Positions 13,826 through 16,432 of a stretch of 16,432 bases of DNA are shown here, one piece after another. Positions within the stretch are counted from its first letter, which is position 1. Each line of letters opens with the position of its first letter. This DNA is from Abditibacteriota bacterium (lineage in GTDB: Bacteria; Armatimonadota; UBA5829): the NCBI GenBank assembly GCA_017959625.1, contig JAGDAG010000249.1, positions 1 through 16,432 of the forward strand. The letters are read 5' to 3'. The notes below the pieces were generated by a model that saw only the letters and a list, made by a program, of their open reading frames with translations, had not been told where the DNA came from and did no database searches. The position numbers were made by a program, and so were the translations under genes.

Positions 13826-13948
13826 ATGATTTACAATCAACATAATCCTACCGTAACTGTTATATCGTGTAACGGCAACTGCCGCTTCAGCGGCGTTTGG
13901 CGTCTTTTTCTGTCCTCTGTTAAGAGTCTGTACGGGAGGAACGTATGA
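13826..13948 (+). CDS. Candidate leader peptide 2 (40 residues), overlapping the corA start
   Basis: A 40-codon ORF with a strong AAGGAG site 9 nt before its ATG. Its TGA (13946-13948) overlaps the corA ATG (13945-13947) in an ATGA arrangement, so translation of corA is probably coupled to it. The peptide begins MIYNQHNPTVTVISCNGNC and then has a mixed basic and hydrophobic tail; CNGNC could bind metal or be chance. No recognisable domain. The RNA coding for it can form CGGC-AACT-GCCG (13873-13884) or, alternatively, GCCGC-TTCA-GCGGC (13881-13894), and its 3' end can pair with the corA ribosome site. The ribosome site and exact coupling favour real translation. A GTG at 13724 would give a longer form but has no ribosome site. 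Confidence 0.6.
   Translation: MIYNQHNPTVTVISCNGNCRFSGVWRLFLSSVKSLYGRNV
13913..13944 (+). promoter_or_regulatory. corA ribosome binding site with a complementary upstream segment
   Basis: The corA site GGGAGG (13934-13939) is 5 nt before the ATG. GAGGA (13936-13940) is complementary to TCCTC (13913-13917), in the 3' part of leader ORF 2. TCCTC overlaps CTCT (13915-13918), which can instead pair with AGAG (13923-13926) around GTTA. A ribosome on leader ORF 2 would open either helix, consistent with translation-dependent exposure of the corA start. Confidence 0.45.
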
Positions 13949-14973
13949 TCCATAATGACAATACCGTAGAGTACAAGATCTCCGGCGGAAAACTGGAAGC
14001 GGTAGAGAACAATACTCCGGGGACGCGCAACGACTCTCCCAGCGTAGTCGTTTACACAAAGCCTTCCGAGGACGTTCTCAGTTACCTTGTCAATACCATG
14101 TCCATCGACGAGCATACCCTGAATTCCGCGCTGGACAACGACGAGATCGCCCGTCTGGAATTCGAGCCGAATCATAAGGCCGCCATCATCAAGAGGCCAA
14201 AGGGCTTTAAGGACCTCAGCTGGGAATTCAGCGTGTCTTCCATCGGGGTGTTTGTTTTTGAAAACTCCCTTATCATAGTGCAGAACGAATCTCTTCCGCT
14301 TTTTAACCTTAACAAGACCGCGGGGCGGTCCGACACGGTGAACGGAGTATTTCTGAACATCCTTTATCACAGCATCAATCAGTTTCTCAGAAATATCAAA
14401 CTCATCAACCAGGTCTCCAACGCCATCGAGAAGAACATAGAACACAGCCTGGGCAATAAGTCCCTTTCAAGTATGTTCGAGCTGCAGAAAAGCCTTGTTT
14501 ATTATCAGAGCGCAGTCCAGTCCAACACCATGCTTCTCAATAAACTGAAAATGAATACGGTAAAGCTTGGCTTCACCGAAGAAGAAGAAGAATTTCTGGA
14601 CGATATGATCATCGAGAACAAACAGTGCGAGAAGCTTGTTGATATGTATTCAAGCATTCTTACGGGAATGTCCGACGCCCGGGTATCCATCGTCAATAAC
14701 AATCTTGCCATATTGATGAAAAAGCTGACACTTATAACCCTGGTCTTCACTCCTCTTAATATACTGGCTTCTATTGGCGGGATGAGTGAATACACCGCGT
14801 TTACAAAGGCGATACCGTGGACCATAAGCTATCCTCTCTTTATCGTCGCCCTTACCGCCATAGGCTATATAATCTGGTTTTTCATACGCAATATAGGAGA
14901 GGATGAAAACGAGCCGAAAAGAAACGGCAGATTCAGGCTTCCCGAACGCAAACCCAAGAAGGATAAAAAATGA
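13945..14973 (+). CDS. corA: CorA-family Mg2+/divalent cation transporter with GMS in place of GMN
   Basis: A 342-residue protein. It has a large cytoplasmic domain (1 to about 250) with long helices (QKSLVYYQSAVQSN, EEEEFLDDMIIENKQCEKLVDMYSSIL), then two C-terminal membrane helices (about 259-278 and 294-314) and a basic tail (KPKKDKK). This is the CorA plan: a pentamer taking up Mg2+ (also Co2+, Ni2+) down the membrane potential. The loop after the first membrane helix reads IGGMSEYTAF; Gly279-Met280-Ser281 occupies the place of the signature Gly-Met-Asn that binds hydrated Mg2+ at the pore mouth. The residue change makes ion preference less certain. The ATG has GGGAGG 5 nt upstream and overlaps the stop of leader ORF 2. 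Its own stop overlaps the ribokinase start (ATGA). Expression is likely controlled through the long leader. Confidence 0.88.
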   Translation: MIHNDNTVEYKISGGKLEAVENNTPGTRNDSPSVVVYTKPSEDVLSYLVNTMSIDEHTLNSALDNDEIARLEFEPNHKAAIIKRPKGFKDLSWEFSVSSIGVFVFENSLIIVQNESLPLFNLNKTAGRSDTVNGVFLNILYHSINQFLRNIKLINQVSNAIEKNIEHSLGNKSLSSMFELQKSLVYYQSAVQSNTMLLNKLKMNTVKLGFTEEEEEFLDDMIIENKQCEKLVDMYSSILTGMSDARVSIVNNNLAILMKKLTLITLVFTPLNILASIGGMSEYTAFTKAIPWTISYPLFIVALTAIGYIIWFFIRNIGEDENEPKRNGRFRLPERKPKKDKK

Positions 14974-15854
14974 ATATTCTCGTGATAGGTTCCAGCAACA
15001 CAGATATGACTGCTCTCGTTCCTTCGATCCCCGGCCCCGGCGAGACCGTGGTGGGATCGGGCTACAGGGTGACTCTCGGGGGAAAAGGGGCAAACCAGGC
15101 CGTAGCCTGCGCAAGGCAGGGAGCCCGGGTGACCTTTATTACAGCCCTCGGCAACGACTCCCTTGCCCAAGACCACCTTGCATCCTTTAAAAAGGAAGGC
15201 ATCGATACGTCTTTTATAGCAAGAAAGCCTGTCCATACCGGTGTCGCTCTCATTTTTGTGGATCAAAACGGAGAGAACTCCATAGGGGTCGCCGCCGGAG
15301 CCAACGATATGCTTTCACCTTCGGACATAGATGCGGCAGACGGCTGTTTCAGAGAGGGGGATATACTGCTTCTGCAATTGGAGATACCTTCGGAAACAGT
15401 GCTTTACGCCGCCCGGAAGGCAAAAGAGAGAAAAATGAAGGTGATACTCAATCCGGCGCCCGTAAGGAATATCCCCCGGGAACTGTTTTCCTGCACCGAT
15501 ATCATCACCCCCAACAGGCACGAGCTTGCCGCTTTGGGTATCGCGCCGGAAAAGCTTTTTGAAATGGGGACGGAATACCTTATCACTACCCTCGGGGCAG
15601 AGGGAGTGAAGCTCGTTTCCAGCGGGGAAAGCTATATCGTTCCCGCTTATAAGGTGAGGCCTGTGGATACCGTGGGAGCAGGGGATTGTTTCAACGGCGC
15701 TTTTGCCGCTTCTCTTGCAATGGGCTATGATATCAGGGCGTCCCTCGAACGCGCCGTTGCCGCCGCCGCCATCGCCGTCACAAAGGAGGGCGCCCAGGCC
15801 GCTATGCCCACGGCGCGGGAAACGGAGCTTTTTATCCAAAACAACAGCATATGA
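14970..15854 (+). CDS. rbsK: Ribokinase (PfkB family)
   Basis: A 294-residue carbohydrate kinase that phosphorylates D-ribose at O5 with ATP and Mg2+, activated by K+ in this family. It has NTDMT near the N terminus (sugar binding), GGKGANQAVACARQGA (37-52, PfkB signature 1), NPAPVR and TPNRHE (central motifs), and DTVGAGDCFNGAFA (233-246, PfkB signature 2) with catalytic Asp239. Length and motifs fit RbsK better than fructokinase or adenosine kinase. The start overlaps the corA stop by four bases (ATGA), with an AAGG ribosome site 7 nt upstream, so the two are coupled. No ribose transporter or RbsD is nearby. The substrate could be ribose from nucleosides. Confidence 0.88.
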   Translation: MNILVIGSSNTDMTALVPSIPGPGETVVGSGYRVTLGGKGANQAVACARQGARVTFITALGNDSLAQDHLASFKKEGIDTSFIARKPVHTGVALIFVDQNGENSIGVAAGANDMLSPSDIDAADGCFREGDILLLQLEIPSETVLYAARKAKERKMKVILNPAPVRNIPRELFSCTDIITPNRHELAALGIAPEKLFEMGTEYLITTLGAEGVKLVSSGESYIVPAYKVRPVDTVGAGDCFNGAFAASLAMGYDIRASLERAVAAAAIAVTKEGAQAAMPTARETELFIQNNSI

Positions 15855-15855
15855 T

Positions 15856-15885
15856 AAAAAAGGCTGCCGATGGCAGCCTTTTTTT
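15856..15885. terminator. Bidirectional terminator between ribokinase and the DUF2993 gene
   Basis: GGCTGCC (15862-15868) pairs with GGCAGCC (15872-15878) around GAT, flanked by six A and seven T. The symmetric tracts end transcripts from both converging genes. The minus-strand stop codon (15884-15886) overlaps the T tract. Confidence 0.9.
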
Positions 15886-16432
15886 ATTGGTTCCTGAGCA
15901 GGACCTCGCTTTTTATATTTCCTTCTACTCTGAGCCTTCCTTTTTTGCAGGCGACTTTCGACAGATAAAGCCCGTTTTTGGAGGTATCCAGGGTGTAAAC
16001 CGGGTTGATCGACCCAGAGACAGCATCCTTTGTCCACCCCTTAAGGGAAACCTTTATTCCCGGGATATCTATTTTTTTAGGGTCGAACCACACGGAGCTC
16101 CCGTTTTTTATGCTCAGAGTTCCTTCTGCCCGGGCTTTTACCGAAACGCCCAGCACCTTTTTTACGGCCACCGCTTCAAGGCTGCCTTCCCTGAGTTCTA
16201 TTTCCAGGCTTTCTCCCTTTTTTGCGTTTTCGGCGGCGATCCTGTTGATCTCCTTTTCTGTAAGAGAAGCCTTAAAAAAGCCGTTATCGCATTCCGTGAT
16301 CCTTTTTGACGAAACACTGTAAACTATGTTTGGCAGGACTATATTCAGTTCCTCATAGCGCGTACCGTCGTATCTGACGTTTTTGCCCGTAAGTTCAACT
16401 CTTTCCACGCGGCCCCTGATCCAGTCGGAAAA
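15884..16432 (-). CDS. DUF2993 / LmeA-like lipid-binding protein, C-terminal part (runs off right edge)
   Basis: The frame is open from the right edge to a TAA at 15886-15884, giving 182 visible residues of an incomplete gene. The entry FSDWIRGRVERVELTGKNV, then a strand-rich sequence (YEELNIVLPNIVYS, VSVKARAEGTLSIKNGSS, KGRLRVEGNIKSEVLL), resembles the DUF2993/LmeA family. These are beta-rich envelope proteins of Actinobacteriota, Cyanobacteriota and others that bind phospholipids and support cell-envelope assembly. A GTG at 16408 with a poor upstream context is probably internal, because the family pattern continues upstream of it. A signal peptide, if any, lies outside the window. It converges on the ribokinase and shares its terminator. 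The family call is from pattern recall and is moderate. Confidence 0.6.
   Translation of the reverse strand, partial: FSDWIRGRVERVELTGKNVRYDGTRYEELNIVLPNIVYSVSSKRITECDNGFFKASLTEKEINRIAAENAKKGESLEIELREGSLEAVAVKKVLGVSVKARAEGTLSIKNGSSVWFDPKKIDIPGIKVSLKGWTKDAVSGSINPVYTLDTSKNGLYLSKVACKKGRLRVEGNIKSEVLLRNQ

Noticed and set aside
13639..13944. Known Mg2+ (M-box), TPP, NiCo or Mn2+ riboswitch ahead of corA
   Set aside because: TCGGGGTGCT recalls part of the TPP element, but the CUGAGA and ACCUGAUC parts are missing. No M-box, NiCo or yybP-ykoY core was seen.
13724..13948. GTG start at 13724 giving a 74-residue version of leader ORF 2
   Set aside because: No ribosome site precedes it, the extra residues come from the terminator-like hairpin and poly-T/poly-A stretches, and the ATG at 13826 has a strong AAGGAG site.
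15884..16408. GTG at 16408 as the true start of the DUF2993 gene
   Set aside because: The frame stays open to the window edge and the family-like sequence continues upstream (SDWIRGR), so the gene is more likely truncated by the window.

Overview
The window (about 16.4 kb, near 50% GC, standard code, strong AGGAGG-type ribosome binding sites, TATAAT promoters and U-tract terminators) reads as a chromosomal segment of an anaerobic bacterium. SepF next to ProC points to the Terrabacteria (Bacillota, Actinobacteriota, Cyanobacteriota or relatives). The glycyl radical enzyme implies anaerobic metabolism. The DUF4091, GH42-like and DUF2993 genes would also suit an Armatimonadota or Abditibacteriota type organism. 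No rRNA, tRNA, CRISPR, transposon or phage gene was seen, and the phylum cannot be fixed from this sequence alone.

Layout. (1) 1-761, minus strand: sepF (cell division) followed after one base by proC (proline synthesis, cut by the left edge). (2) 762-861: two divergent, interleaved promoters inside a near-perfect inverted repeat. (3) 862-2475: a cytoplasmic GH123/DUF4091 protein with its own promoter and terminator. (4) 2586-4295: thrS lacking the TGS domain, with its own promoter and terminator. (5) 4347-13565: six genes, each overlapping the next: a GH2 beta-mannosidase-like enzyme, an exported GH42-like protein, a CxE-type glycyl radical enzyme, rlmN, nadA and nadC, closed by a strong terminator. 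(6) 13603-13944: a promoter and a leader of about 300 nt with two candidate short ORFs and several competing hairpins, upstream of corA. (7) 13945-15854: corA and a ribokinase joined by an ATGA overlap. (8) 15884-16432, minus strand: a DUF2993 protein cut by the right edge, converging on the ribokinase and sharing a bidirectional terminator with it.

How the genes may work together. The three glycoside-hydrolase-type proteins suggest use of plant or host glycans. The glycyl radical enzyme sits in the same overlapping gene chain as two of them and may act on a product of that degradation, but its substrate is unknown and its activating enzyme is not in the window. RlmN (radical SAM, 4Fe-4S) and NadA (4Fe-4S) in the same chain are also oxygen-sensitive, and nadA-nadC supply NAD precursors.

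The strongest candidate for something undescribed is the corA leader. It has a 12-codon ORF beginning Met-Asp-Asp-His-His, a terminator-like hairpin, and a 40-codon ORF whose stop overlaps the corA start. The last part of that ORF can base-pair with the corA ribosome binding site. This resembles in principle the MgtL and CorL leader-peptide control of Mg2+ transporters in Salmonella, without evident sequence similarity. It is a hypothesis from sequence only.
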